Positions 19,911 to 30,229 of a stretch of DNA of 64,000 nucleotides are shown here, one piece after another. The stretch is taken from contig RDEW01000044.1 in assembly GCA_011109175.1 (NCBI GenBank), forward strand, positions 354,280 to 418,279, read 5' to 3'. Positions within the stretch are counted from its first letter, which is position 1; each line of letters starts with the position of its first letter. Origin of the DNA: Dicyema japonicum. Its lineage: Eukaryota > Dicyemida > Rhombozoa > Dicyemidae. Below the pieces are notes generated by a model. It made no database searches. It was not told where the DNA came from and saw only the letters and a list, made by a program, of their open reading frames with translations. The position numbers were made by a program, and so were the translations under genes.

Positions 19911-20663
19911 CAGAAGAGACTATCCTTCTTATGTCAAAGTCACAGTTATTCAAGGCCGCTAATGACGAAATGTGAAGGACTTTCAGCTGAGAATTACACC
20001 AAACGCCAAATCGAAAATCCATATTTTCATATATTACCTAGTTCTCATTTCTATAATCACGGGGGAAGGGAGAGACCCTGTAAATGTGGATTCTGCCATT
20101 ATTATTGATTTACCTGATTTTCTAATAAAATTAGCCATCTCAAATTATTATTTTTTTTATTTATTAACAATAAAATATTATTTATTAACTATGGGGAAGA
20201 GCGGCTGCTGACATCACGGAGTAAGCGTTTCCGCGAACAACTGAGATACCAATTCTTTGCATCAGCCGGACCGCTTCCCGCACGTCTTTCTTGCGGTGGG
20301 CCAATTTTCCCCCGATTTCCTTTAGGAAAGAGGCTGTAATACTTCCAGCCGCATCAGACGTCTCGAATTATTATTTCATTGAGAAAAATTTAATAATTTA
20401 TTAGTCCAATGATTGCCACGTGGGAATTCTGTGGGAAATCTCAGCGAAATGTTGAAACGTGGGTCCCCCATTTAAAATTTAAAAACTACTAGACACTTCT
20501 AAATTTATTATTTAAGAAGTTTAGTGTGTCATTAAATATTGATATTTTATAGGCGATTATGCCGAATGTAAAACAATAATAATGGGAGAATCCACATTTA
20601 CAGGGTCTCTCCCTTCCCTGTGATTATAGAAATGATGATTTTGTGAATTATATGAAAATATGG
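19911..20663. repeat. Repeat with about 90-bp inverted arms (MITE-like)
   Basis: The arm at about 20026-20112 (ccatattttcatatatt; gggagagaccctgtaaatgt; ggattctgccattattatt) is inverted at about 20572-20663. The left arm and its flank (from agaagagactatc, 19912) recur at 36283-36616. Short open frames (for example 19972-20211) are not genes. Confidence 0.7.
20153..20360 (-). mobile_element. LINE C 3'-end insertion with 15-bp target-site duplication
   Basis: On the minus strand it encodes ETSDAAGSITASFLKEIGGK, then KKDVREAVRLMQRIGISVVR and GNAYSVMSAAALPHS, followed by a stop and a T/A-rich tail (seen as a T run on the plus strand). It interrupts the inverted-arm repeat. Target duplications TCTCAAATTATTATT (20138-20152) and TCTCGAATTATTATT (20361-20375) flank it, and the uninterrupted site is visible at about 36497. 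It is a 5'-truncated target-primed insertion. Confidence 0.85.
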
Positions 20664-21227
20664 TTATTAATGTACCGTTCAATATTGAATCCAACAAGTT
20701 TGTAAGATTCCGAATATATACTTAGCCATAAGTCATTTGTCTGTATTTGAAAAGTAATCTGGTCTTTAAGGAGGTCTTTCTGATTCACAATAACGGTGAT
20801 ATATTGTGAATCTAATCACCCTACTTTTCTAAAATCCCCATTTTTATCGGCTGGTGCAAAACTCCATGACGATCCGAATTAAAAGACGAGACATGGACAC
20901 CGAGGTCACCTAATTATACAATATTTCTTGTGTTCCTTTAGTTAAAAACATCCTCCTTTTTTTCAACCAAATTTTCACCTCTCTTCTCCCACTTTGAGCA
21001 AAATGTCTTCACACTAATTTCGACCAGAAAATCCTAATCTTACTAATATTTTGCTTTATATTTTGCCTTAAGAATTTTAATTACTTGCATTTTGCTCAAC
21101 CCATTCGAGGTGGAAAAATAGATTTTCTAACTGCTCTTCCAGCAGAACTAAATTTTCTTAAAAAGAAAATAAATTTTCAATCAGATTCTGGTTGTTAGAA
21201 ACGTTAGTGGTGTGCATCAATTGGTTA
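20664..21227. other. No supported gene
   Basis: AT-rich, no recognised coding or repeat signal. Confidence 0.5.
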
Positions 21228-22755
21228 GCCCAAATATCTAAGAACGGGAGATAAAGCCAATTTTCGAAAGAACAGGGTTCATATTAGAAATGAGGCTTTA
21301 TCCCGGGAAGAACTATTGCTTCGTTACATATATTTTTGCTAATCCTTTAGTTACCAAGACTACCCTCCGCAGTTTCCGCTATTTTGTTAAATAACGGATT
21401 AATTATAAGAAATCAACGAATAACCTGTGGATGGGCTAGGAATCAAGTATTAAATAAATTTTATTATTTAGGAAATTCCAGTCTAAGTTATTATGGGGGG
21501 CATTATTTCCCACCCGTTTTTTCAATTATTAATCATTTCTTTATTCGTCGAGACAAGACTCTTCGGTCAAGGAAAGAAAATAACCGTTCGAAAGAATTTC
21601 TCAACACTCAATTCATTCTGTTTTTTTTATTTTTTTGTTTTGAATAATAAAAATTTCTCATTATATATTGAATTGATTATTATATAGTCAAAATAACATA
21701 GATTCAGATATATTTTTAAGCTCGCAAAGATGACAAGCACAGTCTAAGCCCGATTCTATTACTCTATTTTTGTTTTGATTGATAAATAAACTATTTCTCA
21801 TTTATTTGTATGTTGTCTTGAATTACAGTCTCACACATACTCAGAGGTGGATAAAATCGTAGGTTTATTCATAATTTTGGTGAAATCTTCTACCTGCGAC
21901 AGTACAGTACATGACAGTAATGAATAAGGGGAAATTTACTCTCAAATATCTCCGAAAAGAATTAAGAATATTTTTGGCAGAACAGGTTTTATTTACAGCA
22001 TTAGGCATTTCCATGATAATGGTATTGCTTCGTAACTTGATTTTATTTTACAGAATAACAAAAAATATTTATAAGAATTTGCGAATAACTTGTGAATGGG
22101 TAAGGAATCATGTATTAAACTATAGCCTGAGTTTTATGGTGGGTATTATTTCCCAGCCATCCTCTGCCAAACAACGAGACTAAAAATAAAAATGACATCA
22201 ACTCAAATTAATAGTAATTTCCATTTTCGTCGAGTCGTGAGGAATTCGAGGCCAAGGAAAACCGAGTTAAGGATCCACTATTTTTTTAATAAATTGTAAG
22301 AAACACCGAATATCTTGTTGATAGGGAGCGGTCGAGTAAAAATAGATTTATTGATTTTAGGAAAATCCATGAGTTATTATCGAGTATGTTATTTCCCATC
22401 ATACTTCTTGTTTTATGATTAATAAATATATTATTTCTGTTTTATTTTTAAGTAGTATTTGAATGCAGTCTCACATAGTGGAGTGAATGAGCTGATGTTT
22501 CACTAATTTACGAGTTAAATGCCTCCATTATTATGCTACAAAAACTGAGTGTAAGCAAAATTTGGATTTCAAAAAACAATAAAATTCCTTAAATATGACT
22601 TTAATACACGGTGGACCACCCAATTATTGGTTATTAACACCCTTCTGTTCATAGAGATAATAAAATACTGTTTTCGGAAAATTAATAAACGATATAGATT
22701 GTTAACTCTTGTTCTTCTGATAAAATGACAGGGTTGCGGTCCAATAACTATACTG
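21228..22755 (+). pseudogene. Duplicated TIA-1-like RRM3 region, three degenerate units
   Basis: This block parallels 41583-43105 over about 1.5 kb. Unit 1 codes EREIKPIFERTGFILEMRLY, then PGKNYCF. A 28-nt intron (donor gttaca, branch-like ctaat, acceptor cctttag) then joins in phase to SAILLNNGLIIRNQRITCGW and a Tyr/Gly-bearing tail (SLSYYGGHYFPP). That is the beta3/alpha2/beta4 part of an RNA recognition motif such as TIA-1 RRM3. A stop (TAA at 21238) replaces the Ser codon of the other copy. Units 2 (LRITCEWVRN, 22078) and 3 (about 22300) repeat the same segment in more decayed form. Confidence 0.7.
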
Positions 22756-22805
22756 TCTTATAAAAAAAGAATTTGTATTATAGGCTTACAAATTCTGTTA
22801 TCAAA

Positions 22806-22997
22806 ATGTCTAATATATTTTATATTTTGGTGACCTATAAATATGGATTATTCTTCACTATTGTTTTGTCCCTATTTATATTTTCTTGCTTTGTTTTTCT
22901 TCCAGTCTATATGTATTCCAAATCGTTATGTCGTCCTCATCGTTTCAAGGTTATTTTCAGAAATAATATTATCAACAGAATTTTCATTTATCACTGA
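22806..22997 (+). CDS. Unrecognised 63-aa ORF with a membrane segment
   Basis: It starts MSNIFYILVTYKYGLFFTIV, continues hydrophobic to FLPVYMYSK, then has a basic tail (CRPHRFKVIFRNN). The ATG context (ttatcaaaatgtctaat) matches the dispersed block at 7663 and 35403, where the frame is not maintained. It could be the surviving member of a small membrane-protein family or chance. Confidence 0.3.
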   Translation: MSNIFYILVTYKYGLFFTIVLSLFIFSCFVFLPVYMYSKSLCRPHRFKVIFRNNIINRIFIYH

Positions 22998-23150
22998 TTT
23001 TATTTACTAATTTTCTTTCGACAATTAGGAAACCCCTTTTTCGGATGAGAGTGAGCGAACACGGAATTTTCAGTTATCACTGATCTGTTTTACTTATTTC
23101 TTTGACGATTAATATCAGAAAAATCTTTCTTTGGACGGGAGTAAGTGAAT
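22977..23150. repeat. Degenerate tandem duplication, about 85-bp unit
   Basis: The pattern gaattttcatttatcactga ... ggatgagagtgagcgaa is repeated as gaattttcagttatcactga ... ggacgggagtaagtgaa. Confidence 0.7.
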
Positions 23151-23409
23151 GGTCGTTTTGCTGAAAACTTGCACTGAACGCCTACATTAATTGTGAACCA
23201 CATGACGTATTATTAAATTTTCTCCAAGTGTTTTCAAAGCAAAGAAATAAATTGTCAGATTTACATTTGCCAACTTCAATTGAATTTATTGATTCTCATT
23301 TGAAATTCTTACTTAACGTTTGCCTGAATGAAATGTAAAAGATACCTCAAAATATATAGAAATGGTAGGTCAGATTGACAAAATCCTTCATAAATCAAAT
23401 TAAATTCCA

Positions 23410-23650
23410 AAGACCAAGAGTACCAAAACTAACAAACTCTTTGATCCAGACTCGTTCCAGCATTCCAGAACATGTCTCCAGGTAACGACGTTGTCCCTGG
23501 AGAAAAATTGTAGGATCTCTTGATGCCGACTAGGCATTGGGCGCCTCCTAAGTTAGATGGATCCAGTGACGCTATTGGAAGGAAAATAATTTTGACAAAC
23601 TATCCAAGTCGCACCACATGACACCACGCGAATGGGTCGTCCTGAAAACC
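23410..23650 (-). repeat. SINE G copy
   Basis: It shares tccaggtaacgacgttgtcc, gatgccgactaggcattggg, ggatccagtgacgc and gcaccacatgacaccacgcg with the other copies. A reversed tRNA-like trace (ggaatcgaacatgg) lies further right near 23741. Confidence 0.6.
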
Positions 23651-24269
23651 CCTACGACGGAATAGGAACGAAGATAAATCATTTTTGAATGCCGTTCACG
23701 TGCTAGGTTTCCGGTGAAAAAAATCGATTAACTTATACTTCTTAGGAATCGAACATGGCAAATGTACAAGTTTCAGTTACTCCCATAGAGTATCAACTTT
23801 CCCAAAATTTGTTAGGATGAATTCGAGATAGTGTATTTATTACTTCCTTGTTTCCGAAACATTGTATCTCCAATGTCAACTAACTCATCTTTTCGTTTTC
23901 GAACAGGAGTTTTCTGTGTTTACGAATGAAGAAGAGATGCTTATTTGTCTGAGATGAGAGACTTGAGAGAAGAGTAAAAATACTATTATTCTCATTGATT
24001 CTATCATCTTCCTAAAAATTGTTTTATTAAAACTTAGCCACTGATAAAAAACCACTTACGTTATCGCAGTTAACAACTGCTAGAAGTTCCTCTTAGTCAA
24101 GCCTAGCTGCTCTAAAAATTGAAAACACATTTCTCCTAACGATTTATAAGGAAATGAAGTCAATAAGCCAGCTATTTCCCTCTTATCCTATTCCTTCCTA
24201 GCTATAATCTATCCAATCAGTGATCAATCTCCAATGACTCATGGTATTTCTACGGCAACTAGGTAAAAA

Positions 24270-24612
24270 ATGAACTGTCTTCCGAGATATGATGAACTCT
24301 TGCCAACCACGAAAAGGTAACACCAAGAAAGAAGGAGTTAGACCAAGTTATAAGTGATCCTTATAATCACAACCTGTCCGTGAAATATCTTTTGTATTCC
24401 TACCTAGTTCCCACTGCTTTTCTGCTGCTTGACGCTCCTTTTCAGCACAATTTGAAAAGACGTGTGTTGGGATTCGACGCCACATAGAGTACGGAAACCG
24501 ACCTAATATTCCAGGTTACAGAGTTGTCAAGCAAAAGGTTGGAAAGAATAGAATCGAGAGGTATGTCAAACGGACCATTCCCCTTCATAGAAATTTATGG
24601 TTTCGTAACTGA
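24270..24612 (+). CDS. Unrecognised spliced gene, 3' part
   Basis: An open exon begins after an excellent acceptor (cgctccttttcag, 24445): QFEKTCVGIRRHIEYGNRPN, then IPGYRVVKQKVGKNRIE. It stops at a consensus donor (gag ag/gtatgt, 24561). A 30-nt intron ending ccccttcatag (24590) joins in phase to NLWFRN and a stop at 24610-24612. Upstream, ATG 24270 opens MNCLPRYDELLPTTK before a donor (gtaaca, 24317), but I cannot connect the two in phase. No family is recognised. Confidence 0.4.
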
Positions 24613-25636
24613 GACTAAGATTCTACAAACTCAAAAACACAGACATACTCCACTTGAGAGCAGATTGTGTAAGATGTAAATTGAACAAAAGTTTCTTAAA
24701 GAAAATATTACACTTTTTTATAGTCAACCTCCTTGTTTTCTTAGTAGCAAACAATTCCATCCTAATAAAATAAGATTAGACAATTTTTATTTGGTTAAAA
24801 ATTATTTTAATTATCAAAACATTTCATAATAATTAGATAATCAAAATTTCATAAATAATAGATAATTATTAATATATAAGAAATGCAAACTAAAATCGAA
24901 AAAATATTGACAAACATTTTTCTTTTAAACATTATTTATTTCAATTCTGATTCTCACAAAAAATACTTCATTCAATTATTACATTTCTTCTAAAACAGTA
25001 CATTTTAAAAAATCTGAGAAAGTTAAAATCTCAAGCATTAGCAGGATTCTGAATTAAAACAACAAAATCATTTTGATAAACTCTAAATTCAATGTAAAGC
25101 ATAAACTAATTTGTCATTTATATTGTCGATTCTCTTATTTACGTGTTTGACTAATGTGATTTCTACAAATCCTCAAATGAGGTATGATTTGTATTCTATT
25201 TAACTGTTCACAATTATTCAATATAACGCAAAACTTTGAACAGAAATCACTTAACATTTAGAGGTCTATCAGTTTCTTTTAATATATAGAAATCAAAATA
25301 AAATCTAAAAAAATATATACGAAACACTTTAATTCTAAAGCACCTCTTAATAATTACATTACTCCTAAAACATTATTTACAAAAATTACAGTTTTGATCT
25401 AAAATAACATTCGTCGCACCCACCTAGATGACGGTACTGTCCTTACCGGTATCTCCATCGAACGTAGACTGAAGAATTTCTCACAAGACATTTCTCTTCG
25501 AAATATAGCTACAGTCTCCAATTTAAATAAAAAGAGGACAACATCCTCATGAGCGTTGGTTGTAGAGAACCTTATACCAACAAAGTCTATAAAAGCTATT
25601 CAATCAGAGATCTTAAAGATTGGAATACACAAAATA
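24613..25636. other. AT-rich stretch without a supported gene
   Basis: Very AT-rich to about 25400. At 25410-25650 two open stretches in different frames (LDDGTVLTGISIERRLKNFS; SVGCREPYTNKVYKSYSIRD) suggest a decayed coding sequence of unknown type. Confidence 0.45.
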
Positions 25637-26064
25637 TTAAAAAGAAAAATCATTAAAATCACTAATTAGCATATCCAATTTAAGGATACCCAAACTATTC
25701 TTCGAATTTTCGTTTTTGATAGCGAATTGACGGCTAATTACATCAACTTTTACTTTGAACTCACTCAGTCTGTATTCATGCACCATGGCAATTTCTCTAT
25801 TTTTACTGGCAATGAGCCATGAAACGGAATCTTTATTCGGCAACATCACAACCTTAATTCTAAAATCTTCAGTGATTTTTCGAGGAATCAGTATTATATC
25901 CCAAAATTTCTGAACTGAATGTTTCATTATACATAGTCGATCATTTTTGGGAGATAGCACTCTATCAAATAGTACACAGTTTCATCATTAAAATAAGAAT
26001 CTAAATTACAGAGGAGAAAACAACATTCCATTGTGATCAAATGACTTATTCTCTTGCAATCCAT
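25637..26064 (-). CDS. Unrecognised gene with a 23-nt intron
   Basis: Minus-strand exons are 26064-25933 and 25909-25637 (134 aa). The first reads MDCKRISHLITMECCFLLCN and ends LPKMIDY. The 23-nt intron (25932-25910, gtataatg...ttcag) joins in phase to KFWDIILIPRKITEDFRIKV, then DSVSWLIASKNREIAMVHEY and a stop. Without splicing the first frame stops inside the intron. A possible upstream exon (ending YTKREKLHKI at 26082) fits through a 29-nt intron at 26081-26053, which would move the start. No domain is recognised. The two-frame join and canonical borders argue for a real gene. Confidence 0.55.
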
Positions 26065-26089
26065 TTTATAGTGATATCAACTATTTTAT

Positions 26090-26669
26090 GTAATTTTTCC
26101 CGCTTTGTGTACGAGTTCCTGTATTTCCGGTAGACATAAAATCAATATTTGTTATTATGTGAATAGATTTACACTAAGATTTCTTTAATTTATTAACCCA
26201 TCGAGAAGAAAGTTAGTAAATTAAGTTCCTATGATCGCAGAAGGGGAGTACTCTCAAACCATACAAATGCCTCCGTAATTAACAGAAAGAAGAGGAAATA
26301 TCAAGCCCTTGAAGCTGTGAGAACATCTACTTTTGGGTAACACTCTAGTAGAACTTGGAAAAAGAGGAACAAAAGAAAGAGAAATCTTCAATCAAGAGAC
26401 CACGTGGCACCACGTGAAATATCGTGTCTCTTAAAATTGTATTAAGAATATTATGGTGATATCACAAACGTATGTAGACGAGTATTAATCTGAGGGTTTT
26501 TGGGAGATTGTTTTAATGCAGGATCTAAAGACGTTAGTACTTTGTTATCCAGACTCAACGACACAGGAGGAAGCGAAAAATTGGCCTAGTTAGTTGAGAT
26601 AGAGCTCCGAGTCTGCATGATCAGACCTCCTTTGTTCAGAATCTGGTTTCGGATGTCCTCTGATTTCGT
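26090..26669. other. No supported gene
   Basis: It contains weak SINE-like sequence (accacgtggcaccacgtg near 26400) and no coding signal beyond the possible upstream exon of the neighbouring minus-strand gene. Confidence 0.45.
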
Positions 26670-27219
26670 CTATTTCCATGCAATAACTGAATCCTGCAAG
26701 GCTACTGGAGACGATTTGAGTGCGTTCTTGCTTATAGCATTAATCTTGTGAGTGCTTCCTTGAAATCTCAATCGACGCATAGCTGCGAATAGTCTAAATT
26801 CATGTAACACATCATTGGTCTGATTAACTCTCCCATACATGCCGTGCACTGTCTCTAAGGGTTTCCAAGGTTGTGAATCCAATATGAGTACGCAGATGGG
26901 ATTTAAACATGATTGGCCATCCAAAGATTCATTAGCTATGTCGTATTTGAAGCTGAAAGAGAGTGTAAAGGGGGTAAAGAATAAATTTTATTGACATGAC
27001 GTATGGTGGTCACAAGTTTTCTGAAGAAGAATCCGATTGAGATGGGAATTTTTGGACCAATCGGTTTTCTTTTTCCTTTGAAAAGTTTAGACAAAGCGGG
27101 TTTCCATTTTCCTCATAGACGCGGAGGAATCCGGTTCCACATAAAGGTTGCTTTAGTAAGCTGGGGAGCAATTGATGAAATGTCGGTGGTCCCAACATAC
27201 TAATAGTGGTCACATCCAT
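26670..27219 (-). CDS. Unrecognised spliced gene
   Basis: Minus-strand exon 27219-27014 starts MDVTTISMLGPPTFHQLLPS and continues VYEENGNPLCLNFSKEKENR to QSDSSSEN. A 61-nt intron (27013-26953) with donor gtgacc and a strong pyrimidine-rich acceptor (ctctctttcag) joins in phase to FFKYDIANESLDGQSCLNPI, then ETVHGMYGRVNQTNDVL, and a stop at 26670. The model is 162 aa. The frame stays open upstream of the ATG to about 27285 (NNATYYCCEYFHSS), so the real 5' end may lie further up. No family is recognised. Composition and splice signals are convincing. Confidence 0.5.
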
Positions 27220-27649
27220 GGCTGAAATAACGGAATTTGGAGATCGATCAACAGAACTGTGGAAGTATTCGCAGCAGTAATAAGTAGCGTTGTTCAGAGA
27301 TTAAACAACTAACAGCCGTCTTGATTAAACTAAAATAAGCCGTGAATTAAAAAATTTCTAGAGGAAACATCGAATGCCACTTCTAAACGATTGAATACTT
27401 ATTCTCCGCAAAAGTGGTAAATTGATTGGAAGGTTGTGATGTACCTTTATCCACAAATATGTCTCCTTTTTTCTTTTTCTCATAGTTATAGGTTAACAGT
27501 TAACATGAGTTTAGGCCAGTGTTATTCGACATCGAAGATATCAGAGAACCCTCTCTCAGTAGTGAATCATAAGAGTTCGAAATAATAACACGACCACCAG
27601 ACTTCTTTGCTGCCATGTCATGTTATAACACTGGTAATTGGTCGAGAGT

Positions 27650-27850
27650 TTCACTTTTCCTCTGTTCCGTATCTTGGCCATGTGGTCCACCTATCTCAGG
27701 TGACCCCAGCACCAGGAAGATACGAAAAAAAAGTTCATTCGCTTCCTTTACTTCATTGGAAGGGTTCCAAGAAATGTTATGGTTATCGGGACGAATATCG
27801 AAAAAAGGTGAGACGAATGCTTAAAGAAGTCAGGATCACCTGACATTTCT
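27650..27850 (+). repeat. SINE G copy (reverse orientation to the others)
   Basis: Reading catgtggtccacctatctca, then ggtgaccccagcaccagg and cttcattggaagggttcc, this is the reverse complement of the SINE G blocks at 5860-5960. The two overlapping 70-80 codon frames here are therefore SINE sequence and not genes. Confidence 0.65.
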
Positions 27851-27859
27851 TTTGAAATT

Positions 27860-28298
27860 GTCGGTGATTTTGGTTTTAAATAAATAAATTTTGTAAAATA
27901 GTAAGCATTGCCTGTCGGATCTTTCGGAGCGTACGTGCTTGACAGTGCTGTCTTTGTTTCCCACATTCAAAGGTACCGGGTAATACCTGAGAGTGTTTAG
28001 GATGTGGGAAAGATTTTTAAAAAAATGACTGCTATCATGAAAATTCTAGATTTTGATCAAATCAGACAGTTACTGGGTGTATTTTATGTCTCCTTTCAAA
28101 ATGTAACAGTTCAAGTAATATAATTTTTATACGTTTTTAATATGGACACTCGGGAAATTTTTAGTTTGAAATTTTGATTTTCAATAAAATAATTGAAAAA
28201 GACTCGTAAAAATAAAATTTATGTTTTTTAATAATGTGTGGCCAATTTCTTCTTTTTTAACATATAGATTTTATTATAAAATGAATAAAAATTAAATT
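27860..28298. other. No supported gene
   Basis: AT-rich flank of LINE A, including its short 3' UTR near 28280. Confidence 0.6.
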
Positions 28299-29866
28299 AA
28301 GGCATCTGAATGGCCATGCTATTTCCCCTAACAATAGCCAACGAGATACGTTCTCGGAACCAACCAGTCTCTCGCGGATCCTTGGTCACAGCTTGAATCA
28401 TGGAGCCGATCTTACGAACCAACTCATCTGCTTGGGGCCAAGGATTCCTGACGTTTCCACCGCAAATGGAACAAAAAGATACTCCTCCGAAATTCTCTGG
28501 TACTTCCTCCTTTTTCGTTCCTCGGCCAGCTTTGAAGCATGTCCTGGGTCTGAAGCAGAAGCAACCAAATTAGACGGGGAATAAGTATCAACACACGTCG
28601 CGTCCCAGATCAGGTTTCGTCCGTTGGCGAATGGAAAAGTCGTCATCCCATCAGGGCGTTTTCCATCGTTTCGGAAAAGACCAGCAGGTTCTAACAGGCA
28701 ACGGTGTTCAGCAGAGGCAAGGGAATTCTTTAATGTCATGTTAAGACAGGAGTGCATGGGGAAACGACCCGCACTCATCTTGCATGACAAGGGATGGTAA
28801 CCAAAAGGATCGATCCAACGTCCAAAGCGGCATTTTCTTTCGGCACACAATTTAATTCCAAGACGAAGCGAGGTAGCTATTCTCACAGCCTCATCATCCA
28901 ACAGGTTTCCAATTTCGGCAGATGGATAAGCGTTCATCCAGGCCCCTGTCGAGTGACAACTGGCTGTTTTGAGGCAGGTAAGCCTTCTTACATCTTCTGT
29001 CTTTTCAAGGGACTCTTTCTTCTTTTCGAAGACACAAAACAAATAGGACTTTTCCTTATCACAATTGACCGGAGCATTCAGGTACAAATTCATCTATTAA
29101 TCCCAGGCTCCCGACGGCGTCAGCGGTATGTTTAGTCCGGAAGTAGAGTGAAGGACCGTATCCACTAAACGCCTTGACGAACCGAACGAAGATAAATAGG
29201 CGCCCAAAGCAACGTCCGAAGGAAGAGAAAGACCCAAACCACCGCAGGCTACAGGGAGTGAGGCCTGTAACCATCCGAAATCATCAAAACAAACATTAAG
29301 AATGGACCCCATCGTCGACCGGATATCCATATCAATTAACGATAGAAGGTCATTTTCGGCGTAGCATGGGGATCCCCGTAGAATAAAAAGGAGTTTTGGG
29401 AGAAAAAGACAATTCTTAAGCATAAAAAAGGCGACATGACGGTCCAAAAAAGTCATCCTGTCGGCATACTGACGTAAATTTGTCCTCTTGCCTTTCAATA
29501 ACTCCCTCACCCGGTTTACCAAAATCCCACACCCAAGGAAGTCGAGAGAATCAAAATGAGTCTCCCTAACCTCTGGGATGATTTCGCAGAGTTTTCTATG
29601 AAAAAGGTAGAATGAATCAGAACTCAAATTCAGATTAATTGCTTCGCACTTTTCATTGTTAAATTCCAGACCGATTTTTTCACACAAACTTCTGATCGAC
29701 GCAACTTTGGAGAGAATATTATCGAGACTTCCACCGAGAATACAATCGTCCAGATACCAGACGTTCAGTGGAGTGCAACGGTCCTGGGCAATATGGTCGA
29801 TAGACAAGGAAAATAGAAGAGGACCGAGTGGGTCCCCCTGTTGAACTCCGGATCCAGACTCGTTGG
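28299..29866 (-). pseudogene. LINE A reverse transcriptase and C-terminal domain (5'-truncated)
   Basis: The minus-strand reading has RT motif B GVQQGDPLGPLLFSL, motif C WYLDD (about 29755), a thumb region (FLPKLLFILRG), then GAWMNAYPSAEIGNLLDDEA. A Cys/His cluster (CAERKC ... HPLSC ... RFPMH) follows, and a block with KRPDGMTTFPF and LIWDATCVDTYS. The CCHC-then-RPD...D arrangement resembles the zinc knuckle plus PD-(D/E)xK nuclease of R2-like LINEs; this is my inference. The frame is broken by tandem TAA-TAG stops (29094-29099) and by loss of one C in the run at 28434-28437, relative to the copy at 10781. The C-terminus RERISLAIVRGNSMAIQMP is in another frame after that. Confidence 0.85.
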
Positions 29867-29950
29867 CTATTGTTAGGGGAAATAGCATGGCCATTCAGAT
29901 ACCTTAATTTAATTTTTAATCATTTTATAATAAAATCTATATGTTAAAAA
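29867..29950 (+). mobile_element. Inverted 3'-end fragment of LINE A, head-to-head with the main copy
   Basis: Bases 29867-29921 are the reverse complement of 28299-28353 with about one difference, ending in the element's 3' UTR and an A-rich tail (gttaaaaaaaa). The RT reading frame therefore appears to start with codons that are really antisense of the element's own C-terminus (MAMLFPLTIANE). Confidence 0.85.
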
Positions 29951-30229
29951 AAATTTCTTTTTTGAACGCATGACGTGAAAAATTGTCCAATTAGAAAGAA
30001 ATTTTATTTTCAAATAAAAATTAAATTAAGGTAACTAATTATTAGAAGGGTCTTGTTGTCGTCGTTAATATATACAGTTCTCTCTCCTATTATCTATTCA
30101 TGTCTGTTTTTTATAATGTACTACACGAAGACACCTCATGCAAAGGGTGCAGAGTATCCAATTCTCGCTAGTGCGGAATTCGATGTTCTGTATGTGTTGG
30201 TTACTACCACATAGGTTGTTAAAAACTAT
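29951..30229. other. No supported gene
   Basis: It contains another short scrap of LINE A 3' UTR (aaaaattaaattaaggtaac near 30015) and otherwise nothing recognised. Confidence 0.5.

Noticed and set aside
20026-20663. CRISPR-like or prokaryotic signals
   Set aside because: Inverted arms and spacing fit a MITE; no regularly spaced identical repeats occur anywhere in the window.
27607-27843. Two overlapping 70-80 codon frames that looked coding
   Set aside because: The bases match the reverse complement of SINE G blocks, so the frames are incidental.
29656-29844. Plus-strand frame inside LINE A
   Set aside because: Antisense shadow of the reverse transcriptase.
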